Shown: positions 49,087 through 59,388, numbered from the stretch's first letter. The stretch: DNA of 64,000 bases from a delta proteobacterium MLS_D (GCA_002030015.1 LQBH01000013.1:1-64000); one strand, 5' to 3'. Numbers and translations are program-made. The notes: generated from the letters alone by a model not told the origin.

Positions 49087-50460
49087 ATGGCACGTATATT
49101 GGTCGTTGACGACGATCAGGGCATGAGAGATTTTCTGGAAATTATGCTCGACCGTGAGGGGCACGAGGTCACCGCAGTCAAGAGCGGTCGCGAGGCGCTC
49201 GCGTGGTGCGAAAAACAGGTATTCGACCTGGTGATCACCGATCTTCGCATGCCCGGCATGGACGGCATCGGCCTTCTCAGGGCCGTCAAGGAGCGGTCGC
49301 CGGAAACGATGGTTATTCTCATAACCGCCTTCGCCTCGGGAGAAACAGCGCTCGCCGCCATGAAAGAGGGGGCCTACGATTACCTGGAAAAAAATTTCGA
49401 TATCGACCGCCTGGGAAAGCTTATCAACGAGGCGTTGAAAAAAAGGGGAGCCGGCGAGGATGAAGCGCGTTTTATGAAGGACCTGCAGCGGGCCTCCGGC
49501 TTCGGCGACATGGTGGGCACGAGTAAGGGCATGCTCAAGGTTTATTCACTGATACACAAGGTGGCCGGCACGGGGGCCAACGTCCTCATTCTCGGCGAAA
49601 GCGGCACGGGCAAGGAACTGGTGGCGCGGTCCATTCACGAGAACAGCCAGCGGCGGGACAAACCCTTCGTAGTCATCAACTGCGGCGGTATACCGGAAAC
49701 GCTTCTGGAGAGTGAACTTTTCGGTTACATGAAGGGATCATTCAGCGGCGCCTACGCCGATAAGCCGGGACTGTTCGAACAGGCCCACCGGGGGACCATT
49801 TTTCTTGACGAAATCGGTGATCTCTCGCCGGCGCTCCAGGTAAAGCTGCTGCGAGCCGTCCAGGAAAAGACCTTCCGGCGCGTCGGCGGGGCCGACGACA
49901 TTACCGTGGACGCGAGGATCATTTCCGCTACGAACCAGGATCTTGAAGCGAAGGTGCGGGAGAAAGAATTCCGGGAGGACCTGTACTACCGGCTCAACGT
50001 GATACCCGTACGTATTCCGCCCCTGCGGGAACGGCGGGAGGACATACCCCTCCTGGTGGACCACTTCATCCGCAAATACGGCAGGGAAACGGGAAGAAGC
50101 GTCCGTAACATTTCCGATTACGCCCTGGAGTTGCTCATGGACTATCCCTTTCCGGGAAACGTGCGCGAACTGGAAAATATTATCGAGCGGAGCGTGGCCC
50201 TTGAAACATCGACCATTATTCTGCCGGAAAATCTTGTTATTGCAACTCCTTCAATTCCCGATTCCGGCGGGTACACCGCCGGGTCGTTTCCCGATGAGGG
50301 TGTCGATCTGAACAGTTTTCTGGCGGACTGCGAGCGCCGCCTCATCACCGCCGCCCTGGAAAAGGCCGGAGGTTCAAAGACAAAAGCCTCCCGCCTGCTG
50401 AAGATCACCCCCGATTCACTCCGTTACCGGATGGAAAAGAACGGCGGCGAATCGTCCTGA
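49087..50460 (+). CDS. pilR: Sigma-54-dependent response regulator PilR-like
   Basis: ILVVDDDQGMRDFLEIML receiver, GESGTGKELVARSIH AAA+, Fis HTH; start at MARILVV. Confidence 0.9.
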   Translation: MARILVVDDDQGMRDFLEIMLDREGHEVTAVKSGREALAWCEKQVFDLVITDLRMPGMDGIGLLRAVKERSPETMVILITAFASGETALAAMKEGAYDYLEKNFDIDRLGKLINEALKKRGAGEDEARFMKDLQRASGFGDMVGTSKGMLKVYSLIHKVAGTGANVLILGESGTGKELVARSIHENSQRRDKPFVVINCGGIPETLLESELFGYMKGSFSGAYADKPGLFEQAHRGTIFLDEIGDLSPALQVKLLRAVQEKTFRRVGGADDITVDARIISATNQDLEAKVREKEFREDLYYRLNVIPVRIPPLRERREDIPLLVDHFIRKYGRETGRSVRNISDYALELLMDYPFPGNVRELENIIERSVALETSTIILPENLVIATPSIPDSGGYTAGSFPDEGVDLNSFLADCERRLITAALEKAGGSKTKASRLLKITPDSLRYRMEKNGGESS

Positions 50461-50476
50461 CGGCCGACGACCGAGA

Positions 50477-50512
50477 CCGTGAAAATCACGGCTAGATCCG
50501 TGAAAATCACGG
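50477..50512 (+). promoter_or_regulatory. Two perfect 15-bp palindromes, candidate activator binding sites
   Basis: CCGTGAAAATCACGG at 50477-50491 and 50498-50512, 21 bp centre to centre. Confidence 0.65.
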
Positions 50513-50619
50513 GAAATGGTGCGGACGCCCCGACGATCCGCCATTCCGGAGGTGGAACAACCCCTGTAACTATTTAAATTTACTGGATGGTAATAAATCA
50601 CACCGGGGAACACGCCTGC

Positions 50620-50635
50620 TGGTACGATGGTTGCT
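50620..50635 (+). promoter_or_regulatory. Sigma-54 promoter upstream of pilA
   Basis: TGGTACGATGGTTGCT vs TGGCACG-N4-TTGCW; correct GG-N10-GC spacing. Confidence 0.85.
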
Positions 50636-50716
50636 CACATAATTAATACATGACAAGCGGGGAAGAGCCCTGCACTAATAAACTAAAAAATTACAAAACA
50701 GAAGGAGGTACCAACC

Positions 50717-51094
50717 ATGATGCTTACAATTAACGAACGAAAGAACCAGAAAGGTTTTACCCTGATCGAGCTGATGATCGTCATAGCCATCATCGGCATC
50801 CTGGCAGCCATCGCCATTCCGCAGTTTAATGCGTATCGGGAGAGAGGCTACGACGCAACCGCCCAGTCCGACGCAAAGAATTTTTACAATGCGGCCCAGC
50901 TGGCTTTTTCTGACGATCCGGACGAGGCAGTTACAGCGGATGTAGACGGATTTAATGCGTCCGATGGTGTCGATGTAGACGTGACTGATGGCACAATGGA
51001 TGGCCTGACAGCAACATTTACACACAGCAGCGGAAGTAAAACATACACGGTAGATTTTAACGGTGATATTACCAGCGCGGAGTCTGGATCCTAA
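50717..51094 (+). CDS. pilA: Type IV major pilin
   Basis: NQKG^[39 protein letters not shown]; gaaggaggt RBS. Confidence 0.94.
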   Translation: MMLTINERKNQKGFTLIELMIVIAIIGILAAIAIPQFNAYRERGYDATAQSDAKNFYNAAQLAFSDDPDEAVTADVDGFNASDGVDVDVTDGTMDGLTATFTHSSGSKTYTVDFNGDITSAESGS

Positions 51095-51181
51095 GGGGGA
51101 CGTAGTTAACTTAGGGAATAATTAGGGACGTAGTTAACTTATTAACTTTTTAATGTCAGTGTTGAACTTTTGAAACAGGGG

Positions 51182-51213
51182 AGCGGGAACGGATCATCCG
51201 TTCCCGCTTTTTT
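51182..51213 (+). terminator. Rho-independent terminator downstream of pilA
   Basis: AGCGGGAACGGA-TCA-TCCGTTCCCGCT-TTTTT. Confidence 0.9.
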
Positions 51214-51356
51214 GTGAAAAGTTGGTTTTCGCACCGCCGGGCGAAGATGACGTTTGACCGCCGGGGGAACATGCACGTATCGTTCACATGATTGCTTGCA
51301 ATATGGGTGGTCCTTCATTAGTATCTTACGATACTTTCGACAGGGAGGGTTGCCGC

Positions 51357-52244
51357 GTGCATGCCGGCGTGGACGATTACATACGGCATCTGGCCGTCGA
51401 GCGAGGGCTGGCGCTCAACACGCTCGAGGCGTACAGTCGTGATCTGAACCGTTACGTGGCGTTTTTCGAGGAGCGGGGCGTCAGAAAACTGGACGAGATC
51501 CGTTCGTCCGACGTTATCGGTTTTCTCGAGGATCTGCGGGCGCGGGGACTTGTGTCGAATTCAGTCAACCGTGTTCTTGCCGCCGTGCGGGGGTTCAACA
51601 AGTATCTCCTTGGCAGGTCCATCATCGCCGAAAACCCTGTGGCGCAGATCGAACTGGGCCGCGTCTGGATGCGACTTCCCGATACCCTGACGCAGGAGGA
51701 GATGGCCCGCCTGCTTGACATGCCGGGCACCGGAAGCGACCTGGGCGTGCGCGACCGTTCCATGCTGGAACTCCTGTATGCCACGGGCATGCGCGTGTCG
51801 GAACTGGCGGGCCTGGCGGTGTCGTCGATTAACTGGGATGTGGGATACTGCATCGTCGCCGGGAAGGGCGGCAAAGAGCGCATCGTTCCCATGGGAAGAA
51901 GCGCCCGGGAGTGCCTCGAACGGTACCTTGAGCGGGTGCGCCCGAAGCTGTTACGGGGACGGGCCGAAAACGCCGTTTTTCTGAACCGCTCGGGAAAGGG
52001 ACTCACCCGGCAGGGCATCTGGAAAATCGTGCAGCGTTACGCCCGCATTGCGGGACTGGAGAAAACGATTTATCCTCATACATTCAGGCATTCCTTCGCC
52101 ACCCACCTGCTGGAGGGGGGCGCCGATCTTCGCTCGGTTCAGATAATGCTCGGACACGCAGACATTTCCACCACGCAGATTTACACGCACGTCACGAGGG
52201 AGCACCTGAAGAGCGTACACCGAACGTACCATCCCCGGGGTTGA
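51357..52244 (+). CDS. xerD: Tyrosine recombinase XerC/XerD
   Basis: LLYATGMRVSELAGL; VAGKGGKERIVPMG; HTFRHSFATHLLEGGADLRSVQIMLGHADISTTQIYTHV; GTG start proposed (ORF opens at 51288). Confidence 0.92.
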   Translation: MHAGVDDYIRHLAVERGLALNTLEAYSRDLNRYVAFFEERGVRKLDEIRSSDVIGFLEDLRARGLVSNSVNRVLAAVRGFNKYLLGRSIIAENPVAQIELGRVWMRLPDTLTQEEMARLLDMPGTGSDLGVRDRSMLELLYATGMRVSELAGLAVSSINWDVGYCIVAGKGGKERIVPMGRSARECLERYLERVRPKLLRGRAENAVFLNRSGKGLTRQGIWKIVQRYARIAGLEKTIYPHTFRHSFATHLLEGGADLRSVQIMLGHADISTTQIYTHVTREHLKSVHRTYHPRG

Positions 52245-52245
52245 C

Positions 52246-54258
52246 ATGGATTATTATTTCAGGCGGGACGAACAAAAGAAACAGCAGAAGGGACATGAAC
52301 GGTATCCGCGACGCGGCCGCTTCCTGGCGGTCGTCGCGGTGCTGGCGGTCGTGCTGGTAGTCGGGGGCGCCGCCCTTGCTTACGTGGCGATGCGGTCCGG
52401 GAACGAACGTGTCGAACGCCTCGTCGACCGGGCCAGGCGGATTGTTACGGTCAACGTCATGGACGAGCTTCCCCGTCTCCATGCCCTGATCCTGGAGAAA
52501 AACGGCAAAATGGTGAGCCTCGGACCGGATTCAAAGCTGGAGATCACTTATCGCGACGAATTCATTATCAGGGGAGTGAAGACCGACGTGTTTTTCGAAC
52601 GGGGCGTCACGGCCGCCATTACCGATTCGGGCCGCGACAACGACATCGGCGCGACGTTCAGGGGGGAACCTTTCGTGGACCAGGTTATGGCCGACGACAC
52701 GAAGGAATTTTATATTACCGTACGCCGTGATAAACGGAAGATTGCCAGGATACCGCTTCAGATAGACGTCCTTCCTCAGGACTGGCTGAGAATGGCCCGT
52801 GGCACCGAAAACACCGAGTCCCGGATCGAGTTCCTCACGCAGGCCGTGAAAATGAAGCCCGACGACGTGAATGCCCGCAAGATGCTGGCCCGTCTCTATG
52901 TCGACGCCGGCAGAATGAAAGACGCCGTCGCGCAGTACCGGGCCGTGCTCGCCAAAAGGCCCGATGACGTGCATGTCCTCGGGGAGCTGACCAGGCTCTA
53001 TGAAAAGACCGAACGCCATGAAGAGGCCCTGGAGGTATACCGCAAACTGATCAGCCTCGATTCGAAAAACGCCGAGGCCTACGCGGGAATAGCGCGCGTG
53101 TATGAACATCTTGAAAACTGGTCGAGAGCGGCTGCCAATTATGTGGTGTCCCTCAGGCTCGATCCCGACGCCGTCGCCGTCAGATACCGCCTTGCCGGCG
53201 TCTATGAAAAAACGGGAGAAAAGGAAAAGGCGGCAGCCGAATACGAGGCCGTTCTCGATGCCATGCCGGGCAACGACGCCGTGGCGGGTATTCTGGCCGG
53301 CCTGTACCTCGACCTGGGCCGTTACGAAGAAGCCATCGATCTGTACAGGACTTTCATCAGTAAACAGCCGGACAATGCCGCCGCCTATGCAAATATAGCC
53401 CTGGCATATTCTGAGACGGGCGAAACGGACCGGGAAATAGCGAACCTGGAAAAAGCATTCTCCCTGGAGCCGGAAAATCACGTCATCGCCTTTAATCTGG
53501 CCGTGGCCTACGAGAAAGCGGACCGGCGGGACGACGCGATTCGAACCTACCGGCGGGTGCTGGAGTTGAAACCGGATGACACCGAAGTCCTGGAGCGGCT
53601 CGCGGGACTGTATCTCAGGGCGAAGAAGTATAAGGAAGCCGTTTCATATTATAAAAAAATCGTTGCCGTTTCGCCGCGGAACACGGCGGCTTACAGCGCC
53701 CTGGGATTTGCCTACCAGGAGTTAAAGGATCTTGAAAAGGCCGCAGCTTCCTATGAAAAGGCGTTGCAACTGGGCGTGAAGGATGCTGATATTCAGTACA
53801 ATCTTGCCGTCATCTACGATCAGCTTGGCAAAAAGAAGGAATCCCTCGCCGCCTATGAGGAGTACGCGGCAAAGGAGCCGACCGTGAACGTGCTTGCAAT
53901 TCTCGCGGACGCTTACCTGCGTGACGGTGCATACGACAAAGCCGTTTCGACGTATGAGCAGCTGATCACGATGAAACATGACAATTCCACGTTTCATCGG
54001 GGACTGGGGCGGGCGCTGTATCTCAAGGGAGAGGTGGACCGGGCAGTGAAGAGCTACAAAACGGCGCTGAAGTATGACCGGGAAGACTATCGCCTCTACC
54101 TGGAAATTGCCGAGTGCTACGAAAAAAAAGGCCTTTTCGAGGAAGCGCTTGAGGAGTATACCAACGCGTACCGCTTGAACCCCGAATCCAGGCAGGCCAT
54201 GGAAAAAATACCCGAGCTTCGTATCAAGCTGTTGCAGGAGAAACACAATAAGAGCTGA
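52246..54258 (+). CDS. Membrane-anchored TPR-repeat protein
   Basis: N-terminal TM (FLAVVAVLAVVLVVGGAALAYVAM) and at least ten TPR units. Confidence 0.9.
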   Translation: MDYYFRRDEQKKQQKGHERYPRRGRFLAVVAVLAVVLVVGGAALAYVAMRSGNERVERLVDRARRIVTVNVMDELPRLHALILEKNGKMVSLGPDSKLEITYRDEFIIRGVKTDVFFERGVTAAITDSGRDNDIGATFRGEPFVDQVMADDTKEFYITVRRDKRKIARIPLQIDVLPQDWLRMARGTENTESRIEFLTQAVKMKPDDVNARKMLARLYVDAGRMKDAVAQYRAVLAKRPDDVHVLGELTRLYEKTERHEEALEVYRKLISLDSKNAEAYAGIARVYEHLENWSRAAANYVVSLRLDPDAVAVRYRLAGVYEKTGEKEKAAAEYEAVLDAMPGNDAVAGILAGLYLDLGRYEEAIDLYRTFISKQPDNAAAYANIALAYSETGETDREIANLEKAFSLEPENHVIAFNLAVAYEKADRRDDAIRTYRRVLELKPDDTEVLERLAGLYLRAKKYKEAVSYYKKIVAVSPRNTAAYSALGFAYQELKDLEKAAASYEKALQLGVKDADIQYNLAVIYDQLGKKKESLAAYEEYAAKEPTVNVLAILADAYLRDGAYDKAVSTYEQLITMKHDNSTFHRGLGRALYLKGEVDRAVKSYKTALKYDREDYRLYLEIAECYEKKGLFEEALEEYTNAYRLNPESRQAMEKIPELRIKLLQEKHNKS

Positions 54259-54341
54259 AAATTCGGGACTGCAAAACGGTGTCGGCGGGCAGGTGGATCG
54301 GTCTTCGGTCGGTGAAGGAAAGAAAGGAAGGTAAGAAGGGC

Positions 54342-55169
54342 ATGGCGTCATTTACAATAAATGGTTTTGAGATCGGAGGAGGGCATCCTCTGGTCCTGAT
54401 TGCCGGTCCCTGTGTGATCGAAACCAGGGACATCGTGTTCAGGACGGCTGATTTCCTGAAGGAGCTTACATTCTCGCTGGAGATCCCGCTGATATTCAAG
54501 TCTTCCTACGACAAGGCGAATCGGTCGTCGAAGGATTCGTTCAGGGGGCCGGGGTTGTACGAAGGACTTCGCATTCTCGCCGACGTGAAGGAACAGTTTG
54601 ACCTGCCGGTTTTGTCCGATGTTCATCGGTTCGAGGAAATCGATGCCGCCTGCGAGGTGCTCGACGTAGTCCAGGTTCCCGCTTTTTTGTGCCGCCAGAC
54701 TGATTTCGTCATCGAAGTTTCCCGCAAGGCGGCGACCGTCAATATCAAAAAGGGTCAGTTCATGGCGCCCTGGGACATGGAGAATGTCCTGGACAAGGTG
54801 ACAAGTACGGGCTGTGAGCGGGTTATACTTACTGAGCGTGGCTACAGCTTCGGATACAACAATCTGGTCGCCGACATGCGTTCTCTTCCCCTTATGCGAA
54901 GGACCGGCTGGCCCGTGGTGTTCGACGCAACGCACAGCGTACAGCTTCCGGGAGGACAGGGGCGCTCGTCGGGCGGCGACCGCGAGATGGCGGTTTCGCT
55001 GGCACGTGCCGCCGTGGCCTGCGGCGTGGACGGACTTTTTATGGAAGTGCATCCCCGGCCGGATTCCGCCCTTTGCGACGGGCCCAACTCACTGTCCATC
55101 GACGTATTGCCGCGCCTGTTGTCGATTTTGAAGGATATCGACGCCGTCGTCCGGAGGGACGCCACATGA
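54342..55169 (+). CDS. kdsA: 3-deoxy-8-phosphooctulonate synthase
   Basis: HPLVLIAGPCVIETRD; FKSSYDKANRSSKDSFRGPGL; GQFMAPWDM. Confidence 0.96.
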   Translation: MASFTINGFEIGGGHPLVLIAGPCVIETRDIVFRTADFLKELTFSLEIPLIFKSSYDKANRSSKDSFRGPGLYEGLRILADVKEQFDLPVLSDVHRFEEIDAACEVLDVVQVPAFLCRQTDFVIEVSRKAATVNIKKGQFMAPWDMENVLDKVTSTGCERVILTERGYSFGYNNLVADMRSLPLMRRTGWPVVFDATHSVQLPGGQGRSSGGDREMAVSLARAAVACGVDGLFMEVHPRPDSALCDGPNSLSIDVLPRLLSILKDIDAVVRRDAT

Positions 55170-55708
55170 CGACGATAATAAGCGACGAACTCAGAAAAAA
55201 AATCGCTTCGGTGACGATCTTCGTGACCGATGTCGACGGCGTGTTGACTGACGGCGGCATCATCATGGATCAACGGGGGGATGAACTGAAACAGTTCAAC
55301 GTCAGGGACGGACATGGCCTGAAACTGCTTATAAGGCACGGCATTACCGTTGCCTTTCTCACGGGGAGGGAGTCGCCCGTCGTTTCGCGCCGCGCGCGCG
55401 ACCTGGGGATCGAGGAAGTGTACCAGGGAATCAAGGACAAGGGCCCTTTTATGGCGGACTACCTCGCGCGGAAGGGGCTGGCGCCGTCCGAAGCGGCTTA
55501 CGCGGGAGACGATATCGTTGACATTCCCGTGTTCAGACAGGTGGGATTCGCCGTGGCGGTGGGCGACGCGTGTCGGGAGGTCCGGGAAGCGGCGGATTAT
55601 GTCGCCGGTGAAAAAGGCGGCCGCGGCGCCATACGGGAAACCTGCGAATTAATATTAAAAGTGCAAAACAAGTGGCCCGATGTCATGCGCCGGTACGGGA
55701 TCGAATGA
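55166..55708 (+). CDS. kdsC: KDO-8-phosphate phosphatase (HAD family)
   Basis: VTIFVTDVDGVLTDGGIIMDQRGDELKQFNVRDGHGLKLL; 4-bp overlap with kdsA. Confidence 0.94.
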   Translation: MTTIISDELRKKIASVTIFVTDVDGVLTDGGIIMDQRGDELKQFNVRDGHGLKLLIRHGITVAFLTGRESPVVSRRARDLGIEEVYQGIKDKGPFMADYLARKGLAPSEAAYAGDDIVDIPVFRQVGFAVAVGDACREVREAADYVAGEKGGRGAIRETCELILKVQNKWPDVMRRYGIE

Positions 55709-55841
55709 ACGGCCGGAGCGTTCCGTAGAGATGTGTACAGCTTTCTTTTCGGCGAATGTTTTTTAGGTCGCCGCGGAGCCGGTCGGATGTTCGCCGAACG
55801 GCGGTTGCGCTTTACTTAGATGAAGAGGGGTGCTATATCTC

Positions 55842-55878
55842 AACCGTGCAGGGGCGATGCCCCTGTAACGGTTTTTTT
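55842..55878 (+). terminator. Rho-independent terminator between kdsC and lptC
   Basis: AACCGT-G-CAGGGGC-GAT-GCCCCTG-TA-ACGGTT-TTTTT. Confidence 0.85.
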
Positions 55879-55977
55879 GATGTCAGCGAAAGGAGAAGCC
55901 GGCCCGTTTTCTTCGGGTTGCTCCGATTCCCCTTTGAAGAACATGCGAGGGGGAATGCCGGTTCCGGTGGTTGATCG

Positions 55978-56559
55978 GTGCGTCGCCCATACTCGACAAA
56001 ATGGATGCTCGCGAGTGGCCTGGCGATTGTCGCGGCCGGGGCGTTTCTGGCGTGGATGTTTGTCGGCGGTGGAAAAACGGGCGACGGCGCGAAAGCCGTA
56101 CTGGATGTCGTGAGCAATGCAGCGGATCTCGAAGTGAAAAATTTCCGTTACTCCCAGGTGGGAGACCCGGATTTTCAGTGGGAAGTGACGGCGGACCGGG
56201 CCCGGTACATGAAGAAGAACGAAGAGGTTCATCTCGAGCATGTTGCGGTAAGGCTGGTGTCGAAGGCCGGCAGGGTATACCATATGATCGGAGACCGGGG
56301 CGTGCTCGACAACGGGACGGGCGACATGGAAATTACGGGAAACGTGGTTGTCGATTCTGATCGCGGCGAACGGCTTGAGACGGAAATCCTGCGATACAGG
56401 GCCGCCGAAAAAAAGGTGCGCACTGATGGCAACGTGAAAATGTACCGGGAGAATATGCGTCTTTCCGGAAAGGGTATGACCTTCACCCTCGAGAAAAACG
56501 AGATGGTCCTTTCATCAAACGTAAAGGCGGTTATTTCGAATGTATCGCTGTTTTACTGA
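55978..56559 (+). CDS. lptC: LPS export protein LptC
   Basis: N-terminal TM, LptC-like beta region (DFQWEVTADRARYMKKNEEVHLEHVAV); upstream of lptA/lptB. Confidence 0.82.
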   Translation: MRRPYSTKWMLASGLAIVAAGAFLAWMFVGGGKTGDGAKAVLDVVSNAADLEVKNFRYSQVGDPDFQWEVTADRARYMKKNEEVHLEHVAVRLVSKAGRVYHMIGDRGVLDNGTGDMEITGNVVVDSDRGERLETEILRYRAAEKKVRTDGNVKMYRENMRLSGKGMTFTLEKNEMVLSSNVKAVISNVSLFY

Positions 56560-57139
56560 GGTTCTGCGGGAGTCGGCGCCGATGCGGCGGATCATGATCG
56601 TGGTAGTGTCGGCGGCGTTCCTGGTTACGGTGTGCGTATTGCCGGCCGGGGCCTCGCCGGAGGAAAAAGCGGAAGAGCCGATAACCATTACCGCCGATCG
56701 CCTGGAAACTTTTGATGGCGGAGCGGTTATAGTTTTCTCGGGAACAGTGACCGCGCTTCGGGGCGGTGTCACCGTCAATTCCGACCGGCTTCGCATCGAC
56801 TACGTGCCGGGAGGCAATCGTGAGGAGGCTTCGGCGGAAAGCGGAATCGAAAAGATCGAAGCCGACGGCGCCGTGGTGATCACGAGCGAAAACGCCGTTG
56901 TGACCGGTGATCACGCCGTTATGGATTATGAAAAACAGACCGTGATTGTGACTGGTGATCACGCGGTTCTGCGGGAAGGTGAAAATGTCGTCGAAGGGAA
57001 CAAGATAACCTGGTTCATGGCCGAGGAGCGGGGCGTCGTGGAGGATTCAAAACGGGGACGGGTAACGGCGACAATTCAGTCCGGAACCGGCGGCCCCGGC
57101 GAATCGGAAAACGCGGAGAAAGGCGATTCCGGGGAATAA
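56540..57139 (+). CDS. lptA: LPS transport periplasmic protein LptA (OstA-like)
   Basis: [40 protein letters not shown]. Confidence 0.88.
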   Translation: MYRCFTEVLRESAPMRRIMIVVVSAAFLVTVCVLPAGASPEEKAEEPITITADRLETFDGGAVIVFSGTVTALRGGVTVNSDRLRIDYVPGGNREEASAESGIEKIEADGAVVITSENAVVTGDHAVMDYEKQTVIVTGDHAVLREGENVVEGNKITWFMAEERGVVEDSKRGRVTATIQSGTGGPGESENAEKGDSGE

Positions 57140-57168
57140 GTCAGGCGAACCGGACCCGCTACAGGGTT

Positions 57169-57891
57169 ATGATGAAACTGCAGGCGACACAACTGGTCAA
57201 GACATACAACGGCAGGGCGGTCGTCAACGGCGTCGATCTCGATATCGAGCGCGGCGAGGTGGTCGGTCTTCTCGGTCCGAACGGGGCGGGGAAAACGACA
57301 TCCTTTTACATGATAGTGGGACTCATTCGACCCGATTCCGGCACCATCACGCTGGCGGATGAAGATATCGGCACTCTCCCCATGTACCTGAGGGCCAGGA
57401 AGGGTATCAGCTACCTGCCCCAGGAAGCTTCCATATTCAGAAAGCTTTCCGTGGAGGAAAACATCCTGGCAATCCTGGAGACACTTGATCTTTCCAGGGA
57501 AGAGCGGCGGCAACGTCTGGAGGAACTGCTGGGCGAACTCAATCTTACGCATATCGCGGGAAACATGGCATACTCGCTTTCGGGAGGTGAACGGCGGCGG
57601 GTGGAGATCACCAGGGCGCTTGTTACCGCTCCGCGGTTCATACTGCTCGACGAACCTTTCGCCGGCATCGATCCCATCGCGGTCGCCGATATTCAGAGCA
57701 TCATTCGACGATTGAAGGAAAAAAGCATCGGCGTTCTTATTTCCGATCACAATGTACGCGAAACCTTGAAAGTGTGCGACCGGGCATATATCGTGAACGA
57801 GGGGACTATCCTGATGGAAGGAAATCCCGATGAAATAGCCGCCAGTGAGGCGGCGCGAAAAATATACCTTGGTGCCGACTTTGATTTATAA
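57169..57891 (+). CDS. lptB: LPS export ABC transporter ATPase
   Basis: [62 protein letters not shown]. Confidence 0.96.
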   Translation: MMKLQATQLVKTYNGRAVVNGVDLDIERGEVVGLLGPNGAGKTTSFYMIVGLIRPDSGTITLADEDIGTLPMYLRARKGISYLPQEASIFRKLSVEENILAILETLDLSREERRQRLEELLGELNLTHIAGNMAYSLSGGERRRVEITRALVTAPRFILLDEPFAGIDPIAVADIQSIIRRLKEKSIGVLISDHNVRETLKVCDRAYIVNEGTILMEGNPDEIAASEAARKIYLGADFDL

Positions 57892-57909
57892 CACGGCACG
57901 GACCGCCGA

Positions 57910-59388
57910 TTGACAGTTGGGGAGGTCATGGTTTTTGAACTGAAACAAAACTTGAAACTGACGCAGCAGCTCATCATGACGCCGCAGTTGCAGCAGTCCA
58001 TCAAACTGCTCCAGCTTTCGAGACTCGAGCTTGTCAACGCCATAAGCCAGGAGTTGCAGGAAAATCCGATGCTCGAAGAGGAAGATGCGTTCGAGAACAG
58101 CGCTGACGCAAATGAAGCAGAAAACGGCGGTGACGTTCTCGGCGCGGAGACCGGATCGGCGCCCGAATCGGCAAAGGAAATAACCGGTGAAGGCGACGGA
58201 CGGGACGAATTCGACTGGGACGGTTATTTCGAGGATTACGGAGTGGTGGGCGTAAATTTTTCAAGTGAAAGCGTGGAAGCGCCGGCCCTGGAAAATCTTT
58301 CGTCCGGAACGGAATCGCTCACGGACTATCTGTGCTGGCAACTCAACCTTTCCCGGACCGGCGAAGACCTGAAACATGTAGCCGGGCATATCATCGGCAA
58401 TCTCGACGGAAACGGCTATCTCGTTTCGACCATCGATGAAATTGCCGGGGCGGCCGGCGTGGAAACGGACGTGGTGGACGCTGCTCTCGCCGTGGTGCAG
58501 GAATTCGATCCGCCGGGAGTGGCCGCCCGCGACCTGCAGGAATGCCTGCTGTTGCAGCTGCGGTTCATCGAGGAGACAAATCCTCTGGCGGAGAAGATCG
58601 TTGAGGATCACCTGGGAGATCTGGAGACAAATAATTACGACAAAATCGCGAAATCGGAAAAGATATCCGTCGACGAGGTGATGCGGGCGGCTTCGGTCAT
58701 TCTGAGTCTCGACCCGAAGCCTGGCCTGCGCTACAGCGGAGAGAGGGCCGCCTACATTGTTCCCGACGTGTACGTGTTCAGGGTCGGTGATGAATTTAAG
58801 ATTGTTCTTAACGACGAGGGGTTGCCCAGACTTCGGGTCAGCAACATGTACAAAAAAATTCTTGTCGAGGAAGAAGCGGGCGTTGATGGTGCGAAGAACC
58901 GTGAGTATATCAGGGAACGCCTCCAGTCGGCCCTGTGGCTTATCAAGAGCATTCAGCAGCGGCAACGAACTATCTACCGGGTTTCGGAGAGTATTCTGAA
59001 GCACCAGATCGAGTTTTTCGAGCGGGGCATCGATTACCTCAAACCCATGGTGCTGAGGGACATCGCCGAGGACGTCCAGATGCATGAATCGACCATCAGC
59101 CGCGTCACGTCGAACAAGTACATGCACACGCCGCGGGGGATTTTCGAGCTCAAGTTCTTTTTCAACAGCGGCATCAGGAGAAATGGAGGAGAATCGATTG
59201 CCTCTGAAAGCGTCAAGGAGCGGATAGCGAAAGTCATCGCCGAGGAAGACCCGCGACGGCCATACAACGACAGCCAGATCGTCGAATTACTGAAAAAGGC
59301 GGATATAAAAATTGCCAGACGGACTGTGGCCAAGTACCGGGAGATGTTGAACATTCTCCCGTCTCACAAAAGAAGAAAATATTATTGA
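57910..59388 (+). CDS. rpoN: RNA polymerase sigma-54 factor
   Basis: LKQNLKLTQQLIMTPQLQQSIKLLQLSRLEL; IARRTVAKYREMLNI RpoN box. Confidence 0.97.
   Translation: MTVGEVMVFELKQNLKLTQQLIMTPQLQQSIKLLQLSRLELVNAISQELQENPMLEEEDAFENSADANEAENGGDVLGAETGSAPESAKEITGEGDGRDEFDWDGYFEDYGVVGVNFSSESVEAPALENLSSGTESLTDYLCWQLNLSRTGEDLKHVAGHIIGNLDGNGYLVSTIDEIAGAAGVETDVVDAALAVVQEFDPPGVAARDLQECLLLQLRFIEETNPLAEKIVEDHLGDLETNNYDKIAKSEKISVDEVMRAASVILSLDPKPGLRYSGERAAYIVPDVYVFRVGDEFKIVLNDEGLPRLRVSNMYKKILVEEEAGVDGAKNREYIRERLQSALWLIKSIQQRQRTIYRVSESILKHQIEFFERGIDYLKPMVLRDIAEDVQMHESTISRVTSNKYMHTPRGIFELKFFFNSGIRRNGGESIASESVKERIAKVIAEEDPRRPYNDSQIVELLKKADIKIARRTVAKYREMLNILPSHKRRKYY

Noticed and set aside
51357-52244. Tyrosine recombinase as sign of an integrated mobile element
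   Set aside because: Reads as a housekeeping Xer recombinase; no phage/ICE genes, att repeats or adjacent tRNA
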